Positions 32,925 through 46,555 of a stretch of 64,000 nt of DNA are shown here, piece by piece (position 1 is the first letter of the stretch; the number at the start of each line of letters is the position of its first letter). This DNA comes from Chamaelirium japonicum. Lineage: Eukaryota; Streptophyta; Magnoliopsida; Liliales; Melanthiaceae. The notes beneath the pieces are model-generated. The model saw nothing but the letters and a program-made list of their open reading frames with translations. It had not been told where the DNA came from and made no database searches. Both the position numbers and the translations under genes were made by a program. The stretch is taken from assembly GCA_947650365.1 (NCBI GenBank), contig OX393555.1, positions 78,125,995 to 78,189,994 of the forward strand, given 5' to 3'.

Positions 32925-35900
32925 TTACTAATCTTTATAATATTAGTAAAAAATATGAATCTTACTAATTTGATTTTAGATCATATTATCACGCTAACAT
33001 GCTCACTTATGACGATCCAAGACACGCTAACTTATGACTATCCGATCGAATCAAAACCTATTTCAAATCCGAAACACGCTAACTTAAGATTTTCCAACAC
33101 TTAGAATCTAAATCGGTCAATCGAATCGTAAATTGTTAAAATATCCAATTAGAACTTGCTCGCAAGTCCGAAAAATAGAATAATTCCAAGTACGAATTAT
33201 CGGATTCCGATCCGATGACTATGCCCTCGAATCCAAACCTATTTCAAATCCGAAACACGCTAACTTATGATTTTCCGACACTTAGACTCTAAATTGGTCA
33301 ATCGGATCGTAAATTGTTAAAATTTCTAATTAGAACACGCTCGCAAGTCCGAAATATGGAATAATTCCAAGTAGGAATTATCGGATGCCGATCCGATGAC
33401 TATCCGATCGAATCCAAACCTATTTCAAATCCGAAACATCCTAACATATGATTTTTTAATGCTTAGACTCTAAATCGGGCAATCGGATCGTAAATTGTTA
33501 AAATTTCTAATTAGAACACGCTCGCAAGTCTGAAATACGGAATAATTCCAAGTAGGAATTATCGGATGCCGATCCGATGATGATCCGATCGAATCTAAAC
33601 CTATTTCAAATCCGAAACACGCTAAATTATGATTTTCCAACGCTTAAACTCTAAATCGGTCAATCGGATCGTAAATTATTAAAATTTCCAATTAGAACTC
33701 GCTCGCAAGTCCAAAAAATGGAATAATTCCAAGTACGAATTATCGGATGCCGATCCGATGACGATTTGATCGAATCAAAACCTATTTCAAATCCGAAACA
33801 CGCGAACTTATGATTTTCAAACGCTTAGACTCTAAATCGGTCAATCGGATTGTAAATTGTTAAAATTTCTAATTAGAACACGCTCACAAGTCCGAAATAC
33901 GTAATAATTCCAAGAACAAATTATCGGATACCGATCCGATGACTATCCAATCGAATCCAAACCTATTTCAAATCCGAAACACACTAATTTATGATTTTCC
34001 AACACTTAGACTCTAAATCGGTCAATCGGATCATAAATTGTTAAAATATCCAATTATAACACGATCGTAAGTCCGAAATACGGAATAATTCCAAGTAGGA
34101 ATTATCGGATGCCGATCCGATGATGATTCGATTGAATCCAAACCTATTTCAAATCCGAAACACGCTAACTTATGATTTTCCAACCCTTAGACTCTAAATC
34201 GGTCAATCGGATCATAAATTGTTAAAATTTCTAATTAGAACACTCTAGCAAGTCCGAAATACGGAATAATTCTAAGTATGAATTATTGGATGCCGATCCG
34301 ATGATGATCCAATCGAATCCAAACTTATTTCAAATCCGAAACACCCTAACTTATGATTTTCCATCACTTAGACTCTAAATCGGTCAATCGGATCGTAAAT
34401 TGTTAAAATCTCTAATTAGAACACGCTCACAAGTTCAAAATATAGAATAATTCTAAGTACGAATTATCGGCTGCCGATCCGACGATGATCCGATCAAATC
34501 CAAACCTATTTCAAATCCGAAATACGCTAATTTATGATTTTCCAACACTTAGACTCTAAATCTGTCAATCGGATCGTAAATTGTTAAAAAATCTAATTAG
34601 AACTCGCTCGTAAGTCCGAAATACGGAATAATTCCAAGTACGAATTATCGGATGTCTATACGATGATGATCCGATCAAATCTAAACCTATTTCAAATCCG
34701 AAACACGCTAACTTATGATTTTCCAATGCTTAAACTCTAAATTGGTCAATCGGATCGTAAATTATTAAAATTTACAATTAGAACTCGCTCGCAAGTCTGA
34801 AATATGAAATAATTCCAAGTACGAATTATCGGATGCCGATTTGATGACGATCCGATCGAATCAAAACCTATTTCAAATCCGAAACACACTAACTTATGAT
34901 TTTCCAATGCTTAGACTCTAATTCGGTCAATCGGATCGTAAATTGTTAAAATCTCTAATTAGAACACACTCGCAAGTCCGAAATATGGAATAATTCTAAG
35001 TAAGAATTATCGGATGCCGATCCGATGACGATCCGATAGAATCCAAACTTATTTCAAATCTGAAACACGCTAACTTATGCTTTTTCAACACTTAGACTCT
35101 AAATCGGTCAATCGGATCGTAAATTGTTAAAATATCCAATTAGAACTCGCTCACAAGTCCGAAATACAGAATAATTCTAAGTACAAATTATCGGATACCG
35201 ATCCGATGACGATCCGATCGAATCCAAACCAATTTTAAATCCGAAACACGCAAACTTATGATTTTCCAACACTTAGACTCTAAATCGGTCAATCGGATCG
35301 TAAATTGTTAAAATTTCTAATTAGAACACGCTCGCAAGTCCGAAATACAGAATAATTCTAATTATGAATTATCCAATGACGATCCGATCGAATCCAAACT
35401 TATTTCAAATCCGAAACATGCTAACTTATGATTTTCCAACACTTAGACTCTAAATCGGTCAATCGGATCGTAAATTGTTAAAATATCCAATTAGACTCGC
35501 TTCCAAGTCCGAAATATGGAATAATTCCAAGTACAAATTAACGGACGCCGATCCGATGACTATCCGATCGAATCCAAACCTATTTCAAATCCGAAACATA
35601 CTAACTTATAATTTTCCAACGCTTAGACTCTAAATTGGTCAATCTGATCGTACATTGTTAAAATTTCCAATTATAGCTCGCTCACAAGTCCGAAATACGA
35701 AATAATTCCAAGTACGAATTATCGGATGCCGATCCGATGACGATCTGATCGAATCAAAACCTATTTCAAATCTGAAACATGCTAACTTATGATTTTCCAA
35801 TGCTTAGACTCTAAATCGGTCTATCGGATCATAAATTGTTAAAATTTCCAATTAGAACTCGCTCGCAAGTCCAAAATACGAAATAATTCTATGAACGAAT

Positions 35901-38900
35901 TATCGAATGCTGATCCGATGACGATCCGATCGAATCCAAACCTATTTCATATCCGAAACACGCTAACTTATGATTTTCCAACACTTAGACTCTAAATCGG
36001 TCAATCGGATCGTAAATTGTTAAAATTTCTAATTAGAACACGCTCGCAAGTTCGAAATACGGAATAATTCCAAGTACGAATTATCGGATGCCGATCCGAT
36101 GACTATCCAATCGAATCCAAACCTATTTCAAATCCAAAACACGCTAACTTTTGATTTTCCAACACGTAGAATCTAAATCGGTCAATCGGATCGTAAATTA
36201 TTAAAATATCCAATTATAACACGCTCGCAAGTCTGAAATATGGAATAATTCCAAGTAGGAATTATCGGATGCCGATCCGATTGAATACAAACCTATTTCA
36301 AATCTGAAACATGCTAACTTATGATTTTCAAACCCTTAGACTCTAAATCGATCAATCGGATCGTAAATTATTAAAGTTTCTAATTAGAACACGCTCGCAA
36401 GTCCGAAATACGAAATAATTCTAAGTATGAATTATCGAATGCCGATCTGATGACGATCCGATCGAATCCAAACTTATTTCAAATCCGAAACACGCTAACT
36501 TATGATTTTTCAATACGACTCTAAATCGGTTAATCGGATCGTAAATTGTTAAAATATCCAATTAGAACTCGCTCGCAATTCCGAAATACAGAATAATTCC
36601 AAGTACGAATTATCGGATGCCGATCCGATGACGATCGGATCGACTCAAAGCCTATTTCAAATCCAAAACACGCTAACTTATGATTTTCCAACGCTTAGAC
36701 TCTAAATCGGTCAATCGGATCGTAAATTGTTCAAATTTGAAATTAGAACTCGCTTGCAAGTCTGAAATACAGAATAATTCCAGGTACGAATTATCGGATG
36801 CCGATCCGATGACGATCTGATCGAATCCAAACCTATTTCAAATCCGAAACACGCTAACATATGATTATTCAACGCTTAGACTCTAAATCGGTCAATCGGA
36901 TCGTAAATTGCTAGAATTTCTAATTCGAACATGCTCGCAAGTCCAAAATACAGAATAATTCTAAGTATGAATTATCGGATGCCGATCCGATGACTATCCG
37001 ATCGAATCCAAACCTATTTGAAATCCGAAACACGCTAACTTATGATTTTCCAACACTTGACTCTAAATTGATCAATCAGATCGTAAATTGTTAAAATATC
37101 AAATTAGAACTCACTCGCAAGTCCGAAATACGGAATAATTCCAAGTACAAATTATCGGATGCCGATCCGATGACTATCCGATCGAATCCAAACCTATTTC
37201 AAATCCGAAACACGCTAACTTATGATTTTCCAACGCTTACACTCTAAATCGGCCAATCGGATCGTAAATTGTTAAAATATCCAATTAGAACTTGCTCGCA
37301 AGTCTGAAATACGAAATAATTCCAAGTACAAATTATCGAATGCCGATCCGATGACGATCCGATCGAATCAAAACCTATTTCAAATCTGACTTAGACTCTA
37401 AATCGGTCAATCGGATCGTAAATTGTTAAAATTTCTAATTAGAACACGCTCGCAAGTCCGAAATACGGAGTAATTCTAAGTACAAATTATTGGATGACGA
37501 TCCAATGACGATCCGATCTAATCCAAACCTATTTCAAATCCGAAACACGCTAACTTATGATTTTCCAACACTTAGACTCTAAATCGGTCAATCGGATTGT
37601 AAATTATTAAAATATCCAATTAGAACTCACTCGCAAGTCCGAAATACGAAATAATTCCAAGTACGAATTATCGGATGCCGATCCGATGATGATCTGATCG
37701 AATCCAAACCTATTTCAAATCCGAAACACACTGACTTATGATTTTCTAACGCTTAGCCTCTAAATCGGTCAATCGGATCGTAAATTGTTAAAATTTCCAA
37801 TAAGAACTCACTCGTAAGTCCGAAATATGGAATAATTCCAAGTACAAATTATCGGATGCCGATCCAATGACGATCCGATCGAATCCAAACCTATTTCAAA
37901 TCCGAAACACGCTAACTTATGATTTTCCAACGCTTAGACTCTAAATCGGCCAATCGGATCATTAATTGTTAAAATTTCTAATTAGAACACACTCGCAAGT
38001 CCGAAATATGGAATAATTCTAAGTACGAATTATCGAATGCCGATCCAATCGAATCTAAAACTATTTCAAATCCGAAACACGCTAACTTATGATTTTCCAA
38101 CACTTAGACTCTAAATCGGTCAATCGGATCGTAAATTGTTAAAATATCTAATTAGAACTCGCTCGCAAGTACGAAATACGGAATAATTCCAAGTACGAAT
38201 TATCGGATGCCGACCCGATGACAATCCGATCAAATCCAAACCTATTTTAAATCCAAAACACGCTAACTTATGATTTTCCAACCCTTAGACTCTAAATCGG
38301 TCAATCGGATCGTAAAATGTTAAAATTTCTAATTAGAACACGCTCGCAAGTCCGAAATACGGAATAATTCTAAGTACGAATTATCGGATGACGATCCGAT
38401 CGAATCCTAACCTTTTTCAAATCCGAAACACGCTAACTTATTATTTTCCAACCCTTAGACTCTAAATCGATCAATCGGATCGTAAATTGTTAAAATTTCT
38501 AATTAGAAGTCTCGCAAGTCCGAAATATGGAATAATTTTAAGTACGAATTATCGGATGCCGATCCGATGATGATCCGATCGAATCCAAACCTATTTCAAA
38601 TCCGAAACATGCTAACTTATGATTTTCCAATGCTTAGACTCTAAATCGGTCAATCGGATCGTAAATTGTTAAAATTTCCAATTAGAACTCGCTCACAAGT
38701 CCAAAATACAGAATAATTCCAAGTATGAATTATCGGATGCCGATCCGATGATGATCCGATCAAATCAAAACCTATTTCAAATCCGAAACACGCTAACTTA
38801 TGATTTTCGAACGCTTAGACTCTAAATCGATCAATCGGATCGTAAATTGTTAAAATTTCCAATTAGAACTCACTCGCAAGTCCGAAATACGGAATAATTC

Positions 38901-39195
38901 CAAGTACTAATTATCGGATGCCGATCCAATGACGATCCGATCGAATCCAAACCTATTTCAAATCCGAAACACGCTAACTTATGATTTTCCAACGCTTAGA
39001 CTCTAAATCGGTCAATCGAATCGTAAATTGTTAAAATTTCTAATTAAAACACGCTCGTAAGTCCAAAATATAGAATAATTTTAAGTACGAAATATCGGAT
39101 GCCGATCCAATGACTATCCGATCGAATCCAAACCTATTTCAAATCCAAAACACGCTAACTTATGATTTTTCAGCGCTTAGACTCTCAATTATAGA
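32925..39195. repeat. 181-bp satellite array inside the CACTA element, about 34 units
   Basis: The anchor ATTTCAAATCCGAAACACGC recurs every 181-182 bases (for example at 33241, 33422 and 33603). Units share CTCTAAATCGGTCAATCGGA, TTAGAACACGCTCGCAAGTC and GGATGCCGATCCGATGA. Units differ by scattered substitutions and a few have internal deletions (for example near 35370, 36280, 37385 and 38040). No coding content. It lies between the accessory gene and a downstream acceptor-like site at 39233. Confidence 0.95.
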
Positions 39196-39232
39196 TATAT
39201 CTTATTTTTTTTAACAAATACATGTTAATTAC

Positions 39233-39330
39233 AGGAGCCGGGCGGTGTCAAGGGATGAGAGCACCAGCGTTGGTGTCGGACGGCATGGCGTGATTGAGAT
39301 AGGGCACGTATATTTCCTCAGTTTTGGATT
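39233..39330 (+). other. Possible terminal exon of the accessory gene beyond the satellite
   Basis: TTAATTACAG at 39233 is a good splice acceptor, and the GC-richer sequence that follows (GAGCCGGGCGGTGTCAAGGG) is unlike the satellite. A donor-like CAG|GTACTTACT stands at about 32920 just before the array. This would place the array in an intron of the gene or its 3' UTR. Confidence 0.4.
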
Positions 39331-39570
39331 ATGTAAAATAATTTTGTAATAAATATGTGGTTATTTTTTGGTCTTGTCTATAATTGTCTGGTATTGTGGT
39401 AGTATTTGGTAATATTTGATAATTTGCGGTAATATTTGATAAATATTGTGGTATTGTTGAATTGTGGTATTGTTGATTTAGTCAATTATGATAATATTTG
39501 AATATATTGTTGTATTGTTGTAAATCACAGGAATTAAATAACATTATTTCTGTAATTTTTTTTTAAAAAA
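39331..39570. other. AT-rich spacer with TGGTATTGT-type repeats
   Basis: T/G-rich low-complexity sequence with repeated GGTAATATTTGATAA and TATTGTGGTATTGTTG stretches. No gene seen. Confidence 0.4.
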
Positions 39571-39574
39571 TCAT

Positions 39575-40058
39575 ATTTTTTTACCGACGGAACATATTAA
39601 TTCCGTCGGCAATAATATTTTTAATCTTTTTTAATTATTTATATATTGTCGACGGAAGGTATGTTTCTGTCGGTAATACTCTATTTATTTTTTTTAAATT
39701 ATTAATAAATTTTCGACGGACAATACAGATCCGTCGGTAATATATATATAATTACCGACGGTAATACTATTGCCCGTCGGTAATAAGCTTATATATTACC
39801 GACGGATGGTGATATCCGTCGGTAATAATATATTATATTTTTAATTAAGTATTTATATATTACCGACGGCCAACAAATGATCATCGGTATTAAGTCTTAT
39901 TACCGACGAAAATATTTAGTCTATCGCCTCTTTTTTCTGACGCCTTTTTTCCCGACAGACTAGCGACGGAAATCTCTTCCGTCGCTATAAATTACCGACG
40001 GAAAACTAATATTACCGACGGATATGTTCCGTCGATAAAAACTAATTTTTTTGTAGTG
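39575..40058. repeat. CACTA right subterminal repeats and terminal inverted repeat
   Basis: At least ten TACCGACGG/CCGTCGGTA motifs in both orientations, spaced 15-60 bases apart, end in TTTTTTTGTAGTG at 40058. Confidence 0.9.
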
Positions 40059-40061
40059 TAT

Positions 40062-42000
40062 GGTCTATAATATAATCCTGATATAGCTAGATGGTATTTG
40101 TAGAAACGATGACCTTCCAAACCTCAAGATCATAGAATAGTCCACCTTATGCCTCCCTAGGGTAACCTATACATAGATATAACTGGAACTTCATCTCTAT
40201 CTCATTCCTCTTATCCTTTTGCATAAGTGCAGGACAACCCTATATCTCGAGACACTATAGTGTCAGCTTTCGCTTAGACTATAGCTCTCTTATAGGTCTG
40301 AGACACTGATCTAGATGAGAGATAGTTTCAGATATAAGCTACTGTTTTAACGTACAATCCCACCAAAAGGTAGGTAGTACACTTGGCAAAATTCATCATA
40401 CTACGGACCATGTCAAACAGGGTCCGACTTCTTTTCTCGGAGATTTTATTCTGACGTGTCATCCTTGGAGCATTTAACTGGGAGATAATCCCATGCTCCC
40501 TCAGGATCCTATGGAACTCGTCCGATAGTGACTCATTCCTTCGATTAAATCGAAGAGTCTTCTATTGTCTGGACGCTCTTGGAACCAAAGACGTCAAAAT
40601 TAGCTAACACCAATACCATAGTGGCCCTTTTAGTTATTCTGCCTTCCAGATTACACTCATAGGTTAGATGGATCTCCGATGAATCTGTGAATAAAAACTC
40701 GGCCTTCTGTCACCTCTAAATTTATCTAAGATAAAATATCTAAATCAGAGGGGTCACAAATGGGATAGATTCTTCGAAGGATTTAGATGAATTTAAATTA
40801 GACGTTGCAGCTGTCATGAAATCTATTTCCGAATTAAGATTAAAAACAAAGAGATTATTCTGAACTATTCCTCTAGTAATGAAGCAATCTATTCGGTTTA
40901 AGATACACACCTATGGTGCTGTCTAAAACTAAACACTTCATTGACCAAGGAGGAAACATAACTAAATCTTTAAAGATCAAAATCAGTGTTTCGGAAAAAC
41001 TAAGACAATCATATCTAACTGCTTTCGCAGCGGCTTATGGCATCAGTACCTATATTAGGATTACTTCACTATAAAGTAGCCTTCTGCTTTCTTTGAATCT
41101 CTGTAGACCCGAAGTCTACATTCCAAGAAGTATAAGAACTGCTACTAGATCGTGACTCAACTCCTAACACCCTGAGGCCATAATCAATCTTCAAATACCC
41201 CCTATACTTGCCAAAGCGAAAACACTTTCGTCCTTGGCGTCACAAGACTTAGGAGTCCACACCAGTTTTTGCACTAGAATAGTTTTCTATCTCTGATAAG
41301 TTACTCCCTTAGGTTCTTCTAAAGAAGACCTAGGTTAAGCACTAAAGGCATTGCCTTTAATCTTGATCCCATCCTTTGTCTCTTGGAAATCTCCTTAGAA
41401 GTTCTGCGTTTGTCATCTCTAACTTGTTAAAGCTAAAGTCTCTAATAACGCCTTCGAAGGTTCCAGACAAGGATGCAAGACAAACGTCTTCCACCACCTC
41501 GTTATCTAGCACCATGTCTTTAGAATCTAGTTCGATCTAGAACTCAAGTATGTGTTCTCGAACAAGCATACCCTCAGACATCTCAGTACCGACAAATATC
41601 TTGGTAGAAAAGCGATGAGTCTACCAACTTCGCCTTCCAGACATCTAATGCAAGTAAAATTTTATTTGAGAAGAGCCGACATATTTCTGACTTGCTTCTA
41701 AAGACTTATTCATAAGTCTGCTATAACATAGCACTTGCACAATCTCCTTAGACTCTTGCTAGTCGTCATATACCCTAGTTAGTGTCCTAGTGATATCTGG
41801 ACCCATTAGGTCTAGTACAGGGATATTTAGATTGAAAGCCAATGTACATTTACTACCCTAAGCATAAGATAAAGATAGCACTTCCGCTCTACATAGTTAG
41901 AGATCCGATAACTAGTTCTCTTATGGGATAACGGATAGGGGAACTATATGGTTGAATGAAAAAGAATACAGGAAAACATATTTTATGGATTTTTAAAACA
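40062..42000 (-). mobile_element. Copia pol/gag fossil: integrase part and upstream
   Basis: A readable integrase block on the - strand, near 40400-40480, resembles the copia RTLLDMVRSMM motif, preceded by a GIISQ-type segment. The rest is decayed beyond confident reading, with many breaks. Confidence 0.65.
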
Positions 42001-43397
42001 AGCTAATTATATCCAAATGTCAGTGCTACCCTCAAGCGAAGACATCTCTATGGATTAATTTAACCATGTATGTAAGATCTTGGAATCGGCTACACCTGTT
42101 CGAGGGGGCAGTATGCAGGTCTTCGGCTTACACGGGTCTTTCCCTTGACCCTATCCAAATCTGCCAACTAAGGGCTTTGATGAACCATGGTCCAGTACCA
42201 CGTGATCACCATTGTCTTCGTAACGAATACCTCACGTGTACTTCGGATACTTACCCACGAGCCTAGGTAATTACGGAACGGAAGTTCAAATGGCCCCCAC
42301 AAGAGTGAGTAAAGCCCTGAACCCTTGGTGCCGTAATCGCCATATCCCGAGGGAGATCACTAAGTTATTTGGCATGGAAAAACATAGCTCTCACCCGAGG
42401 GGGTTGTTGAGTTATGCCCTCCCACCCGAGCACGAAGTGATTGGCCATGGAGGCCAGACGATCTCTAAAAGTCCTCTCTTGCATCCCTTATTAAATTTGA
42501 GGGTTATTTTATACAAGTATGAGTGTACACTAAGGTCACGACAACCTATACACTAGACCCTAGTCATACTGTGCTCCCACTAGCCAATAGGCACACCCGA
42601 CTAATCGGGTGTTAACCTAATGGTGGCATAACCAAATATGAGGAATTTATGCTATCATCAAGGATCAATTAAATATTAGGTGTCACTAGTGGGATCCTAT
42701 CCTAATAAGGTCGCTAGGACCAGAGGGGAAAGGGCATCCCTGTAATACAGATAATTAAATTATCGCATCGGGGTTCTCTATAGAAATATAAAGAACAGTA
42801 GAAAGAAACAACTACACAACTGAATCAATTTCAGGGTCCGACCCCTGAACCTGACTTGCACAGAACAGACTCTCTGTCTCCTTCGCAAGGTTTCTCGATC
42901 CGGTGCAAACCACTGTATACGATCTTGAACACTTCGTCGGATCACCATCATTCTCCAAGGTTCTGCTTGTCCTTCGGTAGTGGATCTCTGTGGCAGGTCC
43001 TCATCTTTAATCTGTAACCAAAATAATCTAGTACGCTTCAAGCAAGTGCTCACTCGTACACAATTTCCTAGAATGAAAAGGAAAACTAGCCTAGCAAAAA
43101 GCCTGGGAATCAAGGGTGGTTAACCCGCACCACTTGCCCAACTATGGCTCTAAAACCTATCCATACATAGAAGAAAAACACATCCAGATATATTCAATGA
43201 CACGGGGTCCGACCCCCTGTAGCAAGCAATCACATATCCAGATTAATTTCAGAAGTGGCGCCCTGCAAGAACGATTCATAGAACATACCATATATACTAT
43301 ATGCATGATCTACTCGTAGAACCCCGATGGCGGCACATACTATTCATGCGTCCATATGACGGTTTCATGAAAAATATGAAATGCACACCACTAGCGT
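42001..43397 (-). other. Copia 5' leader region; no gene seen
   Basis: About 1.4 kb between the gag remnant and the primer binding site. Open frames here are short and unrecognisable. This is long for a copia leader and may include a further decayed insertion. Confidence 0.4.
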
Positions 43398-43409
43398 GCT
43401 CTGATACCA
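43398..43409 (-). promoter_or_regulatory. Primer binding site, initiator-Met tRNA type
   Basis: TGGTATCAGAGC on the - strand, two to three bases inside the 5' LTR. This is the standard copia primer site complementary to initiator methionine tRNA. Confidence 0.95.
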
Positions 43410-43411
43410 AT

Positions 43412-45731
43412 TTTTGGAAATAAATCCATGGTAGAGGCCCGCAGCGAAAGCAAAGTGAAGGTCCGAAGACTGAGAGCGGTGTGCGTTACATATCAAAATT
43501 TTCATTGAAACGATCTATATGTGCGTGTATGAATCTAGCATGGCAACTACGCGAACCCCTAATGTCGATCTAATACGAAAGAAAAATCTAGCATGTATGC
43601 ATGTTCTATCTATGCTAGACCTATATGTTAGAGATCATACATGCGTGCAGATTCTTTCACTGCGACAAGTTTCTTCTTTGTCGATGGAGACGGGCTCGGA
43701 TCTGCTCGATATATGTTCGGTGAAACGGCCATAACTTTCTGCTCCGAACTCCGATTGGGCTGAATTTTGGACTGCAAGTAGATAACTTCGAGACGCAACC
43801 TTTATAATAAGTTTCACCTCGTTTGGATTTCAGTAGATCTCAGAATCGTAGAAACATTGCTGATGTTCTATGCAAATTCTGGATAATAAAAACTTGCGGG
43901 AGATGCCTTCTAGTTCACCCGATCTCGTATGATGCATGGCACCTTGTCGATAGATCTATGAGTGCTTCTATCCAACGAGCCTTCTCCTTCTACGAAACCT
44001 TACGCGAGGAAGACAAGTCACCATCCAATGGCGCAAGAGAGGGAGAGAGAGAGACAAGAGAGGAAAAGAGAAGAGAGGAGAGGGGGCGGCTAGGGTTTTC
44101 CCATGGCATGGCCGGCCCTAAAGCTTGTCATCACCGACCCCCCCTCTTCCCCATTACTCTTATATAGGGCTGCCCTATCCTTATGGATGAGGCTAGTACG
44201 AATAAGGTTCAACTAATTCAAACCTCTCACTATATATCTCTCCTTTATCTCTTTCTTTTCTTTGGTTTTGAAAACGGTCAAAATCAACCCATTTTCTGTG
44301 CCTCATGACCAGCCCCATCATTAGAGGCAACAACTTCCTGAAACCAAAGGAGCCGGTCTTGACCAGTCTCCCAATACTTAAGACCGGCCCCCCTAGTGCA
44401 TAGTGGCGTATGGTATGACCAAAACGCCCTTATGTCACTAGTTGGTCGTTCCTCGTGTACGAGACTTTGCAAGGCACACATAAGTAAAGTACACCAGTGA
44501 TTTTACTATTCTCTGAGGTTCGCGTAGGGTGCCCCTAGTGAACTCAACTAGTCAACTTGCAACATATCCCAGTGCATCGCACCCATGTGGCAAAGTCCAC
44601 TTATGGCAAGATATTGCTACATGCGTCTTTGCACTAACCTAGGGTTTCCCCTTAGTACATACACGTAGCTACGCATCTACCATGCACTAGTGCGAAGCAC
44701 TCACAGAGCGTAGGTTTGGACTTCTCGCTTCCTCTAACTGTGTTCTGTGTTTCAAGGAGATGGTACAAGGACTACATAATATGGATAAGGTGGAACCTTC
44801 AGGGACCAGGGTTCATGGCTTCCAACTTAGACTCGATCGACACACTACTCGAGTGTACCATCGATCCTTTGAGTCCGAGTTAACCTGCGTAGCCACCCAG
44901 AGTGCGATGCAGGCTGTGCTCCAATTCTCCCAGACTTACTATGTTCTTTCGCATACCCCTACTCTCCGCTTAGTATAGAAACTCGTTGTCCCTCCACTTG
45001 GTGCAATGAGACAACTCGAGCAGTGGAGAATACCGTCAGACTTGAGTGCTCATATGACTCGATTCCTTCCAGGTTGACCACGTACATCGTACCTCCGATT
45101 ACTCTGCCGAGTAACCGGATCCATTACTAGTCCAACTGATAACCACCTAGCCAGGGTTTAATACAATATAGGTCAGACCAAGGAATGCACCTCCCATTAG
45201 GGGTATGGATGGCTTGCAGGAGTGACACGCTGATGCAATGCCAGCTGGGTAACCCAGTACACCATGGTTTTGGATCACTGCATCCGGATCCTCACACATT
45301 GGTGCGCCAAAGTATCACACAACTGGTTAGTCCACCAGATATAGTTCCTTAGGGTTTATGATCGTTTTACCCTAAGCAGAAATACAGTTTAGTGTACCGG
45401 TGTCTACTCACCGATCTGTGCACCGTGTTGGTTCCGTTCGGCCACAGACGCTGTGCCTGGTAATGACCGTGGTGGAGACACCCATACTTTGTCATCCCAA
45501 CAGCTTATCCTGATAGGGCGATCAACCCTAATCAGAGCTGTGAATGTATTTAGGTTACATGGGACTAGTCCCTTGAGTCTCCTACTCAAGTGGATTACCA
45601 TGTAGCCATAGCTCTCTGTTCTATAATCAGAACATATACTAAGGTACGTACCAAGATGCAATCTTATACTATCAACCATATATAGCTAAACTATAGGTTT
45701 TTATGAGCTGTAGACCTTACCAATTCTAACA
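43412..45731 (-). repeat. Copia 5' LTR (right copy)
   Basis: Direct repeat of 21701-24019. The outer end is TTCTAACA at 45731, followed by the CGGTC target duplication. The inner end has drifted from TGTTGG to TTTTGG. Confidence 0.95.
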
Positions 45732-46555
45732 CGGTCAACCTTGATCGATCGATCGCCGACACCCGATCGATCAATCTTGACTGATCGATCAATAATAACC
45801 GATCGGCAGGTCGTGACCAATTTGTTGCCAGAATCCTATCAGCCAGCAATGCTTGACGAGAACTCGATGATACTAACCCTTGGCAGGGGGTTTGGATTTT
45901 GCACCTGGATTCCAAGTCAGCCAGATCGCCCCCTAGCTAACTTGCAAATTTTGGCCAAATACCCCATGACGGGATCCACCAGCCGTGCCTGGGGGGTCCA
46001 CTGGGATGACGACGGGACCCACCAGCTCAGCCTGGGGTTCCTTTGAGGCAATGATGGGACCCACCAGCCCTACCTAGGGGGTCCATAGAGACGACGGCAG
46101 GACCCACCAAGCCCCCTCCTCGATCCGGACGACAGCTGTAGAAAACCGCCCTCTACCCTGGTTTTCGTCCAAAAACTCTATAAATAGCAGACCCAACGAG
46201 TGTAATAGATCGAATATCTAATTTCTGAATCGGACTTTCAAAAATCCAGAGCTTTGGCATCCAAATCTTTCGATCTTCTTTTCGAAGAGAAACCAGTGAC
46301 ACTTGGCCTGTCGAGGTCACTTCAGTTCAAGTGTTAGTAAATTTTAGGTTGCTCCTTATAGCACGGAGACGTAGGCTTCGGCTGAACTCCGAGATCACAT
46401 CTCTTGTCAACAACCTTTTGACTACTCAAAAGTTTAACTCAAAGACATTAACATCCGAACCAATAAACTAGACAAACATTTGATCAGACCTTCGACTCGA
46501 TTCGATTGACTGGTTGGGTGGAGTCTTCAGGTCAGCACGGAGATCATCCCCCACA
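45732..46555 (+). mobile_element. Tat element 3: end of array and 3' LTR (+ orientation)
   Basis: The array resumes with GATCGATCGATCG and ACCGATCGG motifs (to about 45815). The LTR then shows TTTTGCACCTGGATTCCAAG, the GC-rich units (about 45965-46120), a TATA box at 46179-46186, the shared R/U5 block (GCACGGAGACGTAGGCTTCG, 46361-46380) and the end CCCCCACA at 46555. Before the copia insertion this LTR was directly continuous with the array at 21700. Confidence 0.8.

Larger units (their letters stand above)
25622..40058 (+). mobile_element. CACTA (En/Spm) DNA transposon, 14.4 kb, with internal satellite array
   Basis: The ends are CGCTACAAGAAATAG at 25622 and, on the - strand, CACTACAAAAAAATTAG from 40058. 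Both are flanked by the 3-bp target duplication TAT (25619-25621 and 40059-40061). Subterminal copies of TACCGACGGAA/TTCCGTCGGTA fill the first 650 and last 480 bases. Internal genes: a TNP2-type transposase with several breaks (27316-30913) and a Transposase_24-type gene (31178-32916). A 6.3-kb satellite array follows. It inserted into the copia element, so it is younger than that insertion. The left terminus has CGCTA in place of CACTA. Confidence 0.95.
21701..45731 (-). mobile_element. Ty1/copia LTR retrotransposon with 2.3-kb LTRs, interrupted by a CACTA element
   Basis: The terminal direct repeats are 21701-24019 and about 43412-45731, flanked by a perfect 5-bp target duplication CGGTC (21696-21700 and 45732-45736). 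The primer binding site and polypurine tract show the - orientation. The internal coding part is a heavily decayed copia gag-pol with many breaks. About 9.6 kb remains without the CACTA. In the first 380 bases the LTRs differ at about 7% by eye, suggesting an age of a few million years at commonly used plant rates. Confidence 0.95.

Noticed and set aside
42066-43319. Several 60-110 residue frames in the copia leader
   Set aside because: Random open frames without motifs, in a decayed retrotransposon.
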